Shown piece after piece: positions 7,962 through 17,592 of a stretch of 58,449 nucleotides of DNA. Under the pieces are notes generated by a model that was not told the DNA's origin, made no database searches, and was given only the letters and a program-made list of their open reading frames with translations. Within the stretch, counting starts at the first letter, position 1. Each line of letters starts with the position of its first letter. The position numbers were made by a program, and so were the translations under genes. Source of the stretch: Campylobacterales bacterium (GTDB lineage: Bacteria; Campylobacterota; Campylobacteria; Campylobacterales; QNZT01); NCBI GenBank assembly GCA_027023305.1, contig JALVVR010000012.1, positions 1-58,449 on the forward strand. The letters are read 5' to 3'.

Positions 7962-8486
7962 ATGATTAGATTTATAACTATTTTATCACTTTTAATTGTT
8001 TTTAATGGCTGTGCTATTAAGTATAAGAATGTACAGTCTAGTTATCATGATGATAGTGTGCAAAAACTAAGCAGAGAGATTGCCTCACTCTCCCCTACTA
8101 TAGATAAAAAAGAAGCATTAGATATAGCTCTGTTTTCAACCTCCTATACTAAAAGATTAGCTAATAGTTATCATCTAGTAGGATTTCCAAAGTTTCAAAA
8201 CTTTCTTATAAATATAGGTATAAAGAAAAAAGGTTACTGCTACAACTATGCAAATGACTTAGCATCTGCCCTACTCCACCGAGGATATAAGACTGTATCT
8301 ATATATAGAGCAGCCCACAAAAGATTTACATACTTTGAGCATAATTGTGTTGTCATAACTCCAAAAGAGAGAAATGATATAGGAGTCATTCTTGATGGTT
8401 GGCGACATGCTGGAACACTTTATTTTGACTATATGAAGAGTGATAGAAAACACTACAACTGGAAGATTTTTCAGAAAATACAGTAG
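7962..8486 (+). CDS. Lipoprotein with transglutaminase-like Cys-His-Asp core
   Basis: A 174-residue protein with a type II signal peptide (lipobox FNGC, Cys17). Residues 91-145 show a pattern like the transglutaminase/papain-like core: GYCYNYANDLASAL (Cys93), YFEHNCVVIT (His127) and GVILDGWRHAG (Asp145), the order and spacing of a Cys-His-Asp triad. It may be a membrane-anchored peptidase or amidase acting in the periplasm; the substrate is unknown. Family assignment is by motif spacing only, so moderate. It lies between pit (divergent) and ileS. Confidence 0.7.
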   Translation: MIRFITILSLLIVFNGCAIKYKNVQSSYHDDSVQKLSREIASLSPTIDKKEALDIALFSTSYTKRLANSYHLVGFPKFQNFLINIGIKKKGYCYNYANDLASALLHRGYKTVSIYRAAHKRFTYFEHNCVVITPKERNDIGVILDGWRHAGTLYFDYMKSDRKHYNWKIFQKIQ

Positions 8487-8542
8487 TTTAACCATTATTT
8501 AGCTAAAATCGCGAAAAATTACGATTTATGGAGCGATAAAAA

Positions 8543-11278
8543 ATGGATTATAAAGATACGATTCTACTTCCAAAAACAGCCTTTCCTATGCGAGGAAACC
8601 TACCACAAAATGAGCCAAAAAGATACAAAGATTGGTTTGAAACAAAAGATGTTTATAAAAAGATGATAAAAAAAAGAGAAAATGCAGAGGAGAGCTTTAC
8701 TCTTCATGATGGTCCTCCTTATGCAAATGGACATATCCACATAGGTCATGCACTAAACAAAGTACTTAAAGATATAGTTGTAAAGTATAACTATTTTCAA
8801 GGCAAATCTGTTAGATTTACTCCAGGATGGGATTGTCATGGACTCCCAATAGAGCAACAAGTAGAGAAAAAATTAGGAACTGCCAAGAAAGAGGCACTAG
8901 AGAAAACAAAGATAAGAGAGCTATGTCGTGAACATGCTAAAAAGTTTGTAAAAATCCAAAGCGATGAGTTTAAATCTTTGGGTGTTGTAGCTGATTTTGA
9001 AAATCCATATCTAACTATGAAGTTTGCTTTTGAAGCTGATATATATAAAACTCTTTGTGCTATCGCGAAAAAAGGATACTTAGTAGAGAGAAGTAAGCCT
9101 GTTTACTGGTCATGGGCAGCTAAAACTGCACTAGCAGAAGCAGAGGTTGAGTATGAGGACAAAGAGGACTTTTCTATATATGTTGCATTTGATTTAGATG
9201 AAGATGCAAAGAAGAAGTTTGGAAGTGATGCAAAAGTAGTTATATGGACTACTACACCTTGGACCTTACCAGCAAATATGGGTATAAGTTTTAATCCAGA
9301 GGCTGATTATGTACTAACAAGTGATGGATATATAGTTGCAAAATACTTGTTTGGAAGCTTGAAAGAGAGCGAAGTTATAAAAGGAGATATAGTAAAAACT
9401 TTTAAAGCTGAACTTTTAGAAAACACTCATGCTTTAAACCCACTAAATGGAAGAAAATCACTTCTGATGTTAGGAGACCATGTTACAATGGATGGGGGAA
9501 CTGGTTGTGTTCATACAGCTCCAGGACATGGTGAGGATGATTATAGAGTTGGACTAAAGTACAACCTTGAAGTTATCATGCCAGTAGATGAAAGTGGATT
9601 GTATGACCAAACAGTAGTAAGAGAAAAACTACTTCCAAACCCTGACGAGTTTGTAGGTGAGCATATCTTTAGATCAAATGAAAAGATACTAGAGCTTTTA
9701 GGTGATTCACTTTTAAGTGTAACAAAGTTTAGACACTCATATCCATTTTGTTGGAGAACTCACAAGCCTGTAATATATAGAGCTACAAAACAGTGGTTTA
9801 TCACTATGGAAGGGCTTAAGAGTGATGCTTTAAAAGAGTTAGATGGTGTAAAATTTTACCCAGAAGTTGGAAGAAATCGTATCACTTCGATGATCGAAAA
9901 CAGACCTGATTGGTGTATCTCAAGACAGAGAGATTGGGGAGTTCCGATAGCATTTTTTAGAGATAAAACAAGTGGAGAGATTATCTTAGATGATGAAGTA
10001 CTTGACAACTTAGTAGAAGTTTTTAAAAATGAAGGTGCTGATGCTTGGTGGGCAAAAGATATCTCTGCCCTACTTCCAAAAAACTCTAACTATGATGCAA
10101 ACAACTTAGAAAAAGTTATGGATATCTTAGATGTTTGGTTTGATAGTGGAAGCACTTGGAATGCTGTTTTAAACAATAAAGATGAGTATGATGCAGGAGA
10201 TTATCCAGCTGATTTATATCTTGAAGGTAGTGACCAGCATCGTGGTTGGTTTCAAAGCTCACTTTTAGTAAGCACTGCAGTTGAGGGCATATCACCATAT
10301 AAAAACATACTAACTCACGGTTTTACTGTTGATAAAAATGGTGAAAAGATGAGTAAATCAAAAGGAAATGTAGTAGCTCCACTTGATATATCTAAAAAGT
10401 ATGGAACAGAGATAGTTAGACTTTGGGTTGGTATGAGCGATTATAAAAATGACCTAAAAGTTGGTGATGACATACTAAAACAGATAAGCGAACAGTATAG
10501 AAAAACAAGAAATACTATAAGATTTTTACTAGCAAATGTTGATGATTTAGATACTGTCATGAGTGTTGATGAGTTAGGAAGTGTTGATAAGTGGATTTTA
10601 GCAAAAGCCAAGAGTGTTTTTGATGAAGCTATAAAAGACTTTAACGAGTATGACTTCTCTAAAGGACTTTCAAAGATAAATCACTTCATAACAGTTGAAC
10701 TTAGTGGAATCTATATGGATATCTCAAAAGATAGACTCTACTGTAATTCTATAGATGATAAAAAAAGAAGAGCAGCTCAGACCGTAATGGCTATGATAAC
10801 TTCGAAACTTTTCGCCCTACTCTCTCCTGTTTTAACCTATACAGTTGATGAAGCACTAGAGTTTACTCCAAAGGCTGTAAAAGCTGATATAGAGGATGTT
10901 TTTGACTTAGTTTATACTCCTTTGAAAAGTGTTGAGAGTGATTTTAATGAAGAGTTTATGATAACTAGTAGAGAAAAGTTTTTTGAGATAGTAGATAGAC
11001 TAAAAAAAGAAAAGCTTATAAAAACAACACTTGAACTTGTAATTCAAACTAAGAGTGAAAAAATCCACTCCCTTGATTCACAAGATAAAGAGGATTGGTT
11101 TATGGTAAGTAAAGTGATTTATCATGATGAAGAAAATGAGCTTGATAGCTTTGATATAGATGGTGAGAGTTTTAAAATCTTAAAAGCCTCAAAAGCAAAA
11201 TGCCCTAGATGTTGGAAACAAAGAAGCAGTGATGAAGGAACTCTTTGTAAAAGATGTCAAGAGGTTTTAAATGTATGA
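8543..11278 (+). CDS. ileS: Isoleucyl-tRNA synthetase
   Basis: A 911-residue class I synthetase. Seen: [20 protein letters not shown] with the HIGH motif near residue 65, the CP1 editing domain beginning [10 protein letters not shown], the KMSKS loop ([11 protein letters not shown], about 601-611), a tRNA-binding helical domain, and a C-terminal zinc knuckle CPRCW-CKRC. It charges tRNA-Ile and edits mischarged Val. Length is normal for the bacterial form. A TAAAAT -10-like box lies at 8504-8509. The TGA stop overlaps the start of a small ORF. Confidence 0.98.
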   Translation: MDYKDTILLPKTAFPMRGNLPQNEPKRYKDWFETKDVYKKMIKKRENAEESFTLHDGPPYANGHIHIGHALNKVLKDIVVKYNYFQGKSVRFTPGWDCHGLPIEQQVEKKLGTAKKEALEKTKIRELCREHAKKFVKIQSDEFKSLGVVADFENPYLTMKFAFEADIYKTLCAIAKKGYLVERSKPVYWSWAAKTALAEAEVEYEDKEDFSIYVAFDLDEDAKKKFGSDAKVVIWTTTPWTLPANMGISFNPEADYVLTSDGYIVAKYLFGSLKESEVIKGDIVKTFKAELLENTHALNPLNGRKSLLMLGDHVTMDGGTGCVHTAPGHGEDDYRVGLKYNLEVIMPVDESGLYDQTVVREKLLPNPDEFVGEHIFRSNEKILELLGDSLLSVTKFRHSYPFCWRTHKPVIYRATKQWFITMEGLKSDALKELDGVKFYPEVGRNRITSMIENRPDWCISRQRDWGVPIAFFRDKTSGEIILDDEVLDNLVEVFKNEGADAWWAKDISALLPKNSNYDANNLEKVMDILDVWFDSGSTWNAVLNNKDEYDAGDYPADLYLEGSDQHRGWFQSSLLVSTAVEGISPYKNILTHGFTVDKNGEKMSKSKGNVVAPLDISKKYGTEIVRLWVGMSDYKNDLKVGDDILKQISEQYRKTRNTIRFLLANVDDLDTVMSVDELGSVDKWILAKAKSVFDEAIKDFNEYDFSKGLSKINHFITVELSGIYMDISKDRLYCNSIDDKKRRAAQTVMAMITSKLFALLSPVLTYTVDEALEFTPKAVKADIEDVFDLVYTPLKSVESDFNEEFMITSREKFFEIVDRLKKEKLIKTTLELVIQTKSEKIHSLDSQDKEDWFMVSKVIYHDEENELDSFDIDGESFKILKASKAKCPRCWKQRSSDEGTLCKRCQEVLNV

Positions 11279-11387
11279 TTTGTCACAACCAGTTGAGTTA
11301 AATTTTATACTTAAAAGTATCGCAGTTATTTTAGTTTTAACTGCGATATTCGCTTTTTTGGTTAAACTTAAAAAGCCTAGTTCTTAA
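11271..11387 (+). CDS. Putative 38-residue single-span membrane protein
   Basis: An ATG overlaps the last 8 nt of ileS and opens a 38-codon [14 protein letters not shown], then a hydrophobic span of about 20 residues ([16 protein letters not shown]) and a basic tail KLKKPSS. GAGG lies 7 nt upstream. This topology is typical of small inner-membrane proteins. However, the hydrophobic segment is encoded by a strong terminator-like hairpin (11318-11348), so the ORF could be incidental to a terminator. Its end overlaps the convergent mshG-like gene by 11 nt. Confidence 0.45.
   Translation: MYDLSQPVELNFILKSIAVILVLTAIFAFLVKLKKPSS
11318..11348 (+). terminator. Strong hairpin downstream of ileS
   Basis: A perfect 11-bp stem TATCGCAGTTA / TAACTGCGATA with a 9-nt loop is followed by TTCGCTTTTTTGG. 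It is a convincing rho-independent terminator for ileS, 40 nt after its stop, although it also lies inside a 38-codon ORF. Confidence 0.65.
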
Positions 11388-12624
11388 CTGCTGATGCCAA
11401 ATCCCACATAGGCATAAAAATACCAAGTGCTAACATCAAAACCATACCTGCTATAAAACCTATCAAGATTGGTTCTATATAACTAGATAGATTGTCTATT
11501 ATATTGTTAAACTTCTCTTTATAATAATCACTTACTTTTTCAAGCATAGCATCAAGTGCACCACCTGCTTCTCCTGCTTTTATCATTTGGATTAACATTC
11601 CCTCAAACAGTTTTGTTTCCTTGAAAGCATCTGTTAGACTAGCACCTCTACCAACTTGAGTTTTTACTATTGAAAGTTTCTCTTTTATATTTTCATTATC
11701 TATTGTTAAAACTGCAGTATCAAGTGCATCAGCTATAGGAATACCCGCTCTTACAAGTTCTGTAAATATTAGCATAAATCTACTCATGGATGCATAAAAA
11801 ATAAGATTTCCGATCAGATAAATCTTTAGAAAGTATTCATCTGCTTTGGTTTTATATTCATCGCTATTTTTATACATATGTTTGTGATACATTACTATAG
11901 CGATTAACCCTCCTAAGATAAAGAGTCCATAATTGTTAATAGCATGTTCGCAGTCTATCAAAATAACAGTAGGAATTGGGAGATTTGCACCTAGTTTTTT
12001 AAAAATATCTTCAAACTGAGGTACAACATAAACCATCAAAATAGTAAATGCAACTGCTATAGCTCCAATAACGGTTATAGGGTATCTAAGAGCAGATTTT
12101 AACTTTTTAGAGTTTCCAACCATCTCTTCAAGGATATCACCTAGTTTACTAAAAGATTCACTGATATTTCCTGTACTCTCTCCTAGCTCAACCATAGCAA
12201 CTGTAACATCACCTACTTGATACTGAAACTTTGAAAGTGCCTCTGTTAAACTTTTACCAGAGTTCAAATCCTCATCAACTGATTTAAAAATCTCTTTAAG
12301 TTGAGGATCAACTGTTGATTTTGTTACCTCAATGATACTATCATGGATACTAATTCCTGCATTTGTCATAACTGCTAACTGCCTTATTGCAGATACCAAA
12401 AACTCTACATTTACTTTTTTTTGAGATATTTTTCCAAAATATTTCTCTTTTAAGTCATTTATCTGTACATCTATTGGAGGGGTAGTCTCTTTTATCTTTA
12501 GTATAGTTGACCCACTAAATCTTGATTTTGCTAAATTTATAGCATCTCTTCTTGATATAGCTTTTATCAAGGATTTATCTCTTTTCCCATCTTTAAAATA
12601 ATTTACTTCATAATAATTTATCAT
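11377..12624 (-). CDS. MshG/GspF/PilC-type inner-membrane platform protein
   Basis: A 415-residue protein with two T2SF domains and three transmembrane segments: the first domain begins KKVNVEFLVSAIRQLAVMTNAGISIHDS and the repeat reads SMSRFMLIFTELVRAGIPIADA, each with the conserved Gly-containing helix pair, ending in a hydrophobic span before [12 protein letters not shown]. It forms the membrane platform driven by the assembly ATPase. Last gene of the pilus/secretion operon; its start overlaps the ATPase stop by 4 nt (ATGA). Gene order matches MshG of the MSHA system. Confidence 0.9.
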   Translation of the reverse strand: MINYYEVNYFKDGKRDKSLIKAISRRDAINLAKSRFSGSTILKIKETTPPIDVQINDLKEKYFGKISQKKVNVEFLVSAIRQLAVMTNAGISIHDSIIEVTKSTVDPQLKEIFKSVDEDLNSGKSLTEALSKFQYQVGDVTVAMVELGESTGNISESFSKLGDILEEMVGNSKKLKSALRYPITVIGAIAVAFTILMVYVVPQFEDIFKKLGANLPIPTVILIDCEHAINNYGLFILGGLIAIVMYHKHMYKNSDEYKTKADEYFLKIYLIGNLIFYASMSRFMLIFTELVRAGIPIADALDTAVLTIDNENIKEKLSIVKTQVGRGASLTDAFKETKLFEGMLIQMIKAGEAGGALDAMLEKVSDYYKEKFNNIIDNLSSYIEPILIGFIAGMVLMLALGIFMPMWDLASAVKN

Positions 12625-14378
12625 GATTTTGCCACCCTATATGCTTCTTCTATTGTTGTTCGTCCTTTACTTGCTCTTATTGCTGCATCTGCGAACATAT
12701 TTATAAATCCATTTTCCAGAGCATATGATAAAATTTTCTCTTTACTCTCACCTCGTGCTATCATACTTTGGATATTTTCATCTATCACTAAAACTTCACT
12801 TACCATCTCTCTTCCCATATATCCACTATCCATACATTTTTCACATCCTTTTGCTTTATAAAATTGATAACCACTCTCTGGTATATAAGGCTCTACATCT
12901 TTCATGACATCATCTGGAAGTGTTATCTTGGATTTACAAAATGGGCAGAGTTTTCTAACTAATCTTTGAGCTTGGATAGCCACAAGTGCTCCACTCACTA
13001 AATAAGCTTCTATACCCATATCTACTATTCTTGTAACTGCACTAACTGCATCATTTGTATGAAGAGTAGATAAAACTAAGTGTCCAGTCAAAGATGCTTC
13101 AACTGCTATCTTTAAAGTCTCTCTATCTCTAACCTCACCTATCATGATGATATCTGGATCTTGTCTTAAGATACTTTTTAAAGCACTAGCAAAGGTTAGA
13201 TTTGCTTTTTGATTTACTTGTACTTGTTGGATTAGATTCATTTGATACTCAACTGGATCTTCAACTGTTATGATTTTTGTTTGTACATTTTTTATTGCAT
13301 TTAACCCTGCATACAAAGTTGTTGTCTTTCCACTTCCAGTAGGTCCAGTTACAAATATAATTCCATATGGAGCATCCATAGAGCTTCTAAACTTTTTATA
13401 ATTTGTAGGATGCATACCAAGCTCTTCGAGTTTAATCATGATTTTAGACTTATCCAAAATCCTCATGACTATACTCTCTCCTGTCATGATAGGAAGAGTA
13501 GAGATCCTAAAATCATAGTTTTTATCCATAATAACTGAGGAAAACCTACCATCTTGTGGCTTCCTCTTTTCTGCTATATCAAGATTTGCTAAAAGTTTTA
13601 TACGAGAGCCTAGAGGTGGATATATATCTTTATCAAAAACAAATATCTCTTTAAGCATCCCATCTATTCTAGCTCGAATGATACAACTGTTTTCAGTAGG
13701 CTCTATATGTATATCACTACTTCCAGTAACTATAGCACTTTTTAAGATAAGCTCTATTAGTTTTAGTATTCCTGAACTTTCTCCTAAACTTTCATTTGCT
13801 CCACTTTTAAACTCTTCTCTAATCTCATTTATAAGATCTTTTACACTTTCATTTTTTTCTATATTGTGAAAATGTTTTTCAATCTGTTCAGGGTTTGCTA
13901 ACGATATCTTTATAAGTTTATTTTTTGCAAAGCGATTTAGGGCATCTCTAACTGCTAAATCACTAGGATCTTTTAATGCAAAGTAGATATTTAAATCATC
14001 CTCTTTATATGGAAGAGCCCCTAATTTTTCTAGTTTTTCATATCCAAGTTTAGCTGCTATTTGATAATTTACATCTATATTGTAAAGATCTACATACTCT
14101 GTGCCAGTTGATGCAGAGTATTGGTTTAAAAAACTGTGTAAATCTATTGATTTAAACTCACTATATACATCACTAAGAGTTAAAATACCATTTTTTATAG
14201 CCTCTATAAATAAAAGTATAAGTGTACTGCTATTTACAATTTTATTATCTATTAAAATAGTTCCTATATCATCATCACTCTCTTTAAATTGAGTTATTAT
14301 AGTTTTATAAACTACCTCATTGATAATTTTATTTTGCAGTAAAAAATCAATTAGTGATATACTTTCTTTCTCTATCAT
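12621..14378 (-). CDS. MshE/GspE/PilB-type assembly ATPase
   Basis: A 585-residue hexameric secretion/pilus ATPase. The N-terminal 150 residues resemble a divergent MshEN region (which binds c-di-GMP in MshE). Next come IELILKSAIVTGSSDIHIEP, Walker A GPTGSGKTTT near 346, the Asp box, Walker B DIIMIGEVRDRET near 409, the His box STLHTNDA, and the tetracysteine zinc site CPFC...CEKC near 476-513. It powers extension of a pilus or pseudopilus. It overlaps both neighbours by 4 nt, so the three are translationally coupled. Confidence 0.93.
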   Translation of the reverse strand: MIEKESISLIDFLLQNKIINEVVYKTIITQFKESDDDIGTILIDNKIVNSSTLILLFIEAIKNGILTLSDVYSEFKSIDLHSFLNQYSASTGTEYVDLYNIDVNYQIAAKLGYEKLEKLGALPYKEDDLNIYFALKDPSDLAVRDALNRFAKNKLIKISLANPEQIEKHFHNIEKNESVKDLINEIREEFKSGANESLGESSGILKLIELILKSAIVTGSSDIHIEPTENSCIIRARIDGMLKEIFVFDKDIYPPLGSRIKLLANLDIAEKRKPQDGRFSSVIMDKNYDFRISTLPIMTGESIVMRILDKSKIMIKLEELGMHPTNYKKFRSSMDAPYGIIFVTGPTGSGKTTTLYAGLNAIKNVQTKIITVEDPVEYQMNLIQQVQVNQKANLTFASALKSILRQDPDIIMIGEVRDRETLKIAVEASLTGHLVLSTLHTNDAVSAVTRIVDMGIEAYLVSGALVAIQAQRLVRKLCPFCKSKITLPDDVMKDVEPYIPESGYQFYKAKGCEKCMDSGYMGREMVSEVLVIDENIQSMIARGESKEKILSYALENGFINMFADAAIRASKGRTTIEEAYRVAKS

Positions 14379-14989
14379 GAAGATATCCTACTTAATAATT
14401 TAGTAACTTTTTTAGAGTTATAAACTCTCTGGTATGATTTTAGTGCCATTTTTGCTACCTTTTTATCACCTAATTTTAGTTTTGCTTTAGCAAAAAGTAT
14501 CCAACTACTATCATCTTTTTTGTTTAACTCATTTGCTATCATAGACCATTTTAGAGCTTTTTTATATCTCTTACTTGTATAAAAAAGTCTTGATAGCTTT
14601 AGAGCAATCTTATAGTCATTTGTTTTTAAAAAACTATTTTTTAACTTTTTAAAAACAAATAACTTGTCTCTCTTTTTTTTTGTTGGTTTTTCTATCTTAT
14701 TAGAAGTTATCAAAACCTTATTTTTAAAAACTTTTATCTTTTTTACTTTAGGAACAGGTATAGGTAGCTTAATCTCTTTTTCTACTACAACTACCTTAGC
14801 CTTACTTATCTCTTTTTTAAAATCAAAGTTACTTATATCACACTCAATACTACTTAACTTTAGTAGAAAATTTGAGTTTATTTCACTTTGAACTTCACTT
14901 TTAAAAGATACAAAGTTTAAAATATATAAAGCAATAGCTATCAAGGACAAAATAGCTGAAAACTCTACATAAAACTTAGTATCTTTCAT
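14375..14989 (-). CDS. Bitopic TPR-like protein in MshN position
   Basis: A 204-residue protein with one N-terminal transmembrane helix (ILSLIAIALYILNFV), a basic Lys/Val-rich linker with PIPVPK, then helix pairs from about 125 on (YKIALKLSRLFYTSKRYKKAL, KLGDKKVAKMALKSYQRVY) that look like TPR-type repeats. By order between the secretin and the ATPase it corresponds to MshN, a periplasmic TPR protein of the MSHA system. Sequence identity to MshN is not evident by eye, so the assignment rests on topology and position. Confidence 0.6.
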   Translation of the reverse strand: MKDTKFYVEFSAILSLIAIALYILNFVSFKSEVQSEINSNFLLKLSSIECDISNFDFKKEISKAKVVVVEKEIKLPIPVPKVKKIKVFKNKVLITSNKIEKPTKKKRDKLFVFKKLKNSFLKTNDYKIALKLSRLFYTSKRYKKALKWSMIANELNKKDDSSWILFAKAKLKLGDKKVAKMALKSYQRVYNSKKVTKLLSRISS

Positions 14990-14992
14990 TTT

Positions 14993-16528
14993 CTACTCTT
15001 CAAAACTATCTTTGTAACCAAGAGTTTTTAGAGAAACTTGGTTTGAAAAGTTTATGATATGAGGAGTTATTATGATAACTAACTCATCTTTTACATCTGT
15101 CTTTACATCATGTCTAAAAGCTTTTCCTAAAAGAGGAATATTTCCTAAAACAGGTACTTTACTCTCTCCATCACTTTTAGTACTAGTAATAAGTCCACCA
15201 AGGATTACTCTCTGACCATCTTTTACTTTTACAACTGCCGACATCTGTTGTTTTTTAAGATCAGGTGGCATGTTTCTTGTTGCACCACTTGTACCTGAAG
15301 TCATGTTACTACTAACTGAACTTATAGATGGATTTAACTTTAGTATTATTTCATTGTTATCTGTAATCTCTGGAGTTATATCAAGAAGAACTCCTGCAAA
15401 AACACTTTTTACAACTTCATTTTGACCTGTGCTACTTCCACCTGAACTTACATTTGAAACTGATTGAAGTATCTTGTAGTATAGTTGATCACCTGAGCTA
15501 AATATTGCTGGTTGGTTGTTTAAAGTGGTTACTTTAGGATTTGACATACTACTTACATTTCCTTGAGAGTGTAAAAAGTTTAAAATATTTTGAATACTTA
15601 CAGATCCACTAACTCTAAAAAAACTACCTTTACCACTTGTTCCACCAAGTTCACTAATATGATTTTCTTCAATTGTTTTAATATTATTGGATTTTAAACC
15701 CTCATAATTTAAACTAACATTTTGCAACTTATAAATCTGAGACCAATCAATACCAGTACTTTTTGAGTTGTTTAATCTAACAGATAAAATCTTTACATCT
15801 ATCATAACTTGTCTATGTAGTCTTCTCATCATCTCATCAAGATATGAACCTACTCTTTTTACTTGTGAAGTAGTTCCACTTACTGTGATAAGTCCAGCTT
15901 CTTTGTTTATGATAGGTTTTGGAGCTTTAAACTTATCTAGAGGAGAGTTGGTTATCTGTGAGATCTCTTTTTGGATTGTATTCCAAAACTGAAAGTTATC
16001 GCTAGAAGTTATAGTTGCACCTGTTGTTTTACTGCCAGATGTTGATGTTGAATTAGCAGTAGAATCTTTACCTTCTGTATTTGAAGTTGCATTATTACTA
16101 TCACCAGTGTCACCATTCATAGAAATATCAGTATTTGATGAACCTTTTCTCTCACTATTTACATAGTCGATTTTAAAAGTTCTTGTTATTAGTCCACCTA
16201 TTTTTAAAACATGATTTTCATACTTATATCTTAAACCTTTTGAACTGATAAGAAGTGAAAATATATTTTTTAACTTCATATTTTTTATATTTATACCATA
16301 AAGTTTCTCATTTAGTTTACTGTTTGCAACTGAATCAAGTGAAATCATACTAAAGGCACACTCTCCACTTAGTTGATTTAGTATCTCATAAGTTGAAACT
16401 TTAGCATTTACTTTGATATTAAAAGTTCTATAATCACAACTTTTTGCCTCTAAACTTACAGCCAGTCCAAATAAAAAAGTGAGTACAAAAAGTACCTTTT
16501 TTATACTACTTGATTGAAATATTTGCAT
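14993..16528 (-). CDS. MshL/PilQ/GspD-family outer-membrane secretin
   Basis: A 511-residue protein with a signal peptide (VLFVLTFLFGLAVSLEA), a short N-terminal STN-like domain (about 40-110), a low-complexity Ser/Thr/Gly/Asn linker (about 127-165), an N0/N1-type ring domain (GLITVSGTTSQVKRVGSYLDEM) and the C-terminal secretin barrel with VLLDITPEI and GQRVILGGLI and VPVLGNIPLLGKAFRH. It forms the multimeric outer-membrane channel. It overlaps the upstream gene by 23 nt. Length fits MshL rather than the longer GspD. Confidence 0.92.
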   Translation of the reverse strand: MQIFQSSSIKKVLFVLTFLFGLAVSLEAKSCDYRTFNIKVNAKVSTYEILNQLSGECAFSMISLDSVANSKLNEKLYGINIKNMKLKNIFSLLISSKGLRYKYENHVLKIGGLITRTFKIDYVNSERKGSSNTDISMNGDTGDSNNATSNTEGKDSTANSTSTSGSKTTGATITSSDNFQFWNTIQKEISQITNSPLDKFKAPKPIINKEAGLITVSGTTSQVKRVGSYLDEMMRRLHRQVMIDVKILSVRLNNSKSTGIDWSQIYKLQNVSLNYEGLKSNNIKTIEENHISELGGTSGKGSFFRVSGSVSIQNILNFLHSQGNVSSMSNPKVTTLNNQPAIFSSGDQLYYKILQSVSNVSSGGSSTGQNEVVKSVFAGVLLDITPEITDNNEIILKLNPSISSVSSNMTSGTSGATRNMPPDLKKQQMSAVVKVKDGQRVILGGLITSTKSDGESKVPVLGNIPLLGKAFRHDVKTDVKDELVIIITPHIINFSNQVSLKTLGYKDSFEE

Positions 16529-16949
16529 TTTTTTTCCTTATTGTTAATTTTTCTCTTCCTGAAACAGTTTTTAACCATACATGATTACCAGCTATACTCA
16601 CTATCTTTTTATCTCCAATACTTTGATAAAGTGAGTACCATTTACCACTTATCATAGCTCTTTTGTTAAAGATGGCTTCCAGGATTAAACTATTTGTTTT
16701 TTTAGTAGCAATTTTAGTGCCACTTTTATTTTTATCTGTTTTTTTCTTTTTGATGATTAAAAATGGTTCTACAACTTTTGCTATCTCCTTCTCATCAAGC
16801 CCTACTCTTTTTTGAGAAATTTTTTCAAACATTTCTTGATACTCTTTTATAAGATTTGCTTTGTTTGAAATATTTTCAGAACTGTTTTGATCAACATTTG
16901 CAAATAAACTTAGATTTAAAAGTGTTGATATTAAGATTAATTTTTTCAT
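16506..16949 (-). CDS. Periplasmic MshK/PilP-like protein
   Basis: A 147-residue protein with a signal peptide (MKKLILISTLLNLSLFA) and a C-terminal beta segment ILEAIFNKRAMISGKWY ... GDKKIVSIAGNHVWLKT, the pattern of PilP/GspC homology domains and of MshK, which help dock the secretin to the inner-membrane complex. Position between the PilO-like and secretin genes matches MshK. It overlaps the secretin start by 23 nt. Confidence 0.65.
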   Translation of the reverse strand: MKKLILISTLLNLSLFANVDQNSSENISNKANLIKEYQEMFEKISQKRVGLDEKEIAKVVEPFLIIKKKKTDKNKSGTKIATKKTNSLILEAIFNKRAMISGKWYSLYQSIGDKKIVSIAGNHVWLKTVSGREKLTIRKKNANISIK

Positions 16950-16950
16950 A

Positions 16951-17592
16951 TTAATACTTCATCCCCCATACTGAAATTTTAAAGTAACTAGTTAGCTTAG
17001 AACCTGGTTTTGATATATTTAAATCACTTACATCTACTACTAACTTGCTTTCTTCAATCTTGTTTAAAAACTTCATCATTGATTTATAATCAGACTTTGT
17101 TTTAACCTCTAAAGTTACAACTTGTGAAACTTTTTTAAATGTTGGTTTATAAAACTTATTTGTAATCTCTTTTATCTCTAAACCATATTTTTTAGCTAAA
17201 CAAGAGATATTATCTACAAATTTAGCCCAATTTTCATCGTTAAAAAGTAGATATGATAGTTCACTCAAAGTATTGTCAACATAACTTATCTTATACAAGT
17301 TGTCATCATACTCACCAATTTTTTCTTTAACACTATTTTTTAGAGCAACAAGTCTTACATTTGAGTTTGCTGTAAGATAGATTTGCTTCTGATTTACCTC
17401 ATTTTGCATAGAAGTCATCTTGTTGTATGAACTATCTCTAGAGCTTTGCACAACTGGATATACAAATTGATATACAAGAAAAAATACTAAAGAAAACCCC
17501 ATTATATACATAATCTTCTGCTCTCCAGGCTTTTTTTGTTGAAAAAAGCTATCTATTTTTTTTAAAATAGTCTCTTTATTTGAAGTTTGCAT
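16951..17592 (-). CDS. PilO/MshJ-like inner-membrane alignment protein
   Basis: A 213-residue bitopic protein: cytoplasmic N-terminus with a PGEQKIMY motif, one transmembrane helix (IMGFSLVFFLVYQFVYPVV), a periplasmic coiled coil and a C-terminal ferredoxin-like domain (FKKVSQVVTLEVKTKSDYKSMMKFLNKIEESK), as in PilO/GspM. MshJ occupies this place in MSHA operons. It overlaps the upstream gene by 17 nt. Confidence 0.7.
   Translation of the reverse strand: MQTSNKETILKKIDSFFQQKKPGEQKIMYIMGFSLVFFLVYQFVYPVVQSSRDSSYNKMTSMQNEVNQKQIYLTANSNVRLVALKNSVKEKIGEYDDNLYKISYVDNTLSELSYLLFNDENWAKFVDNISCLAKKYGLEIKEITNKFYKPTFKKVSQVVTLEVKTKSDYKSMMKFLNKIEESKLVVDVSDLNISKPGSKLTSYFKISVWGMKY

Noticed and set aside
7561..7965. 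Two short plus-strand frames opposite the phosphate permease gene
   Set aside because: Antisense shadows of hydrophobic codons in pit.
8487..8542. Possible T-box-like or structured leader before ileS (short AAATCG/CGATTT stem)
   Set aside because: Only a 6-bp stem in 56 bp, far too small for a T-box, which is also not expected in this phylum.
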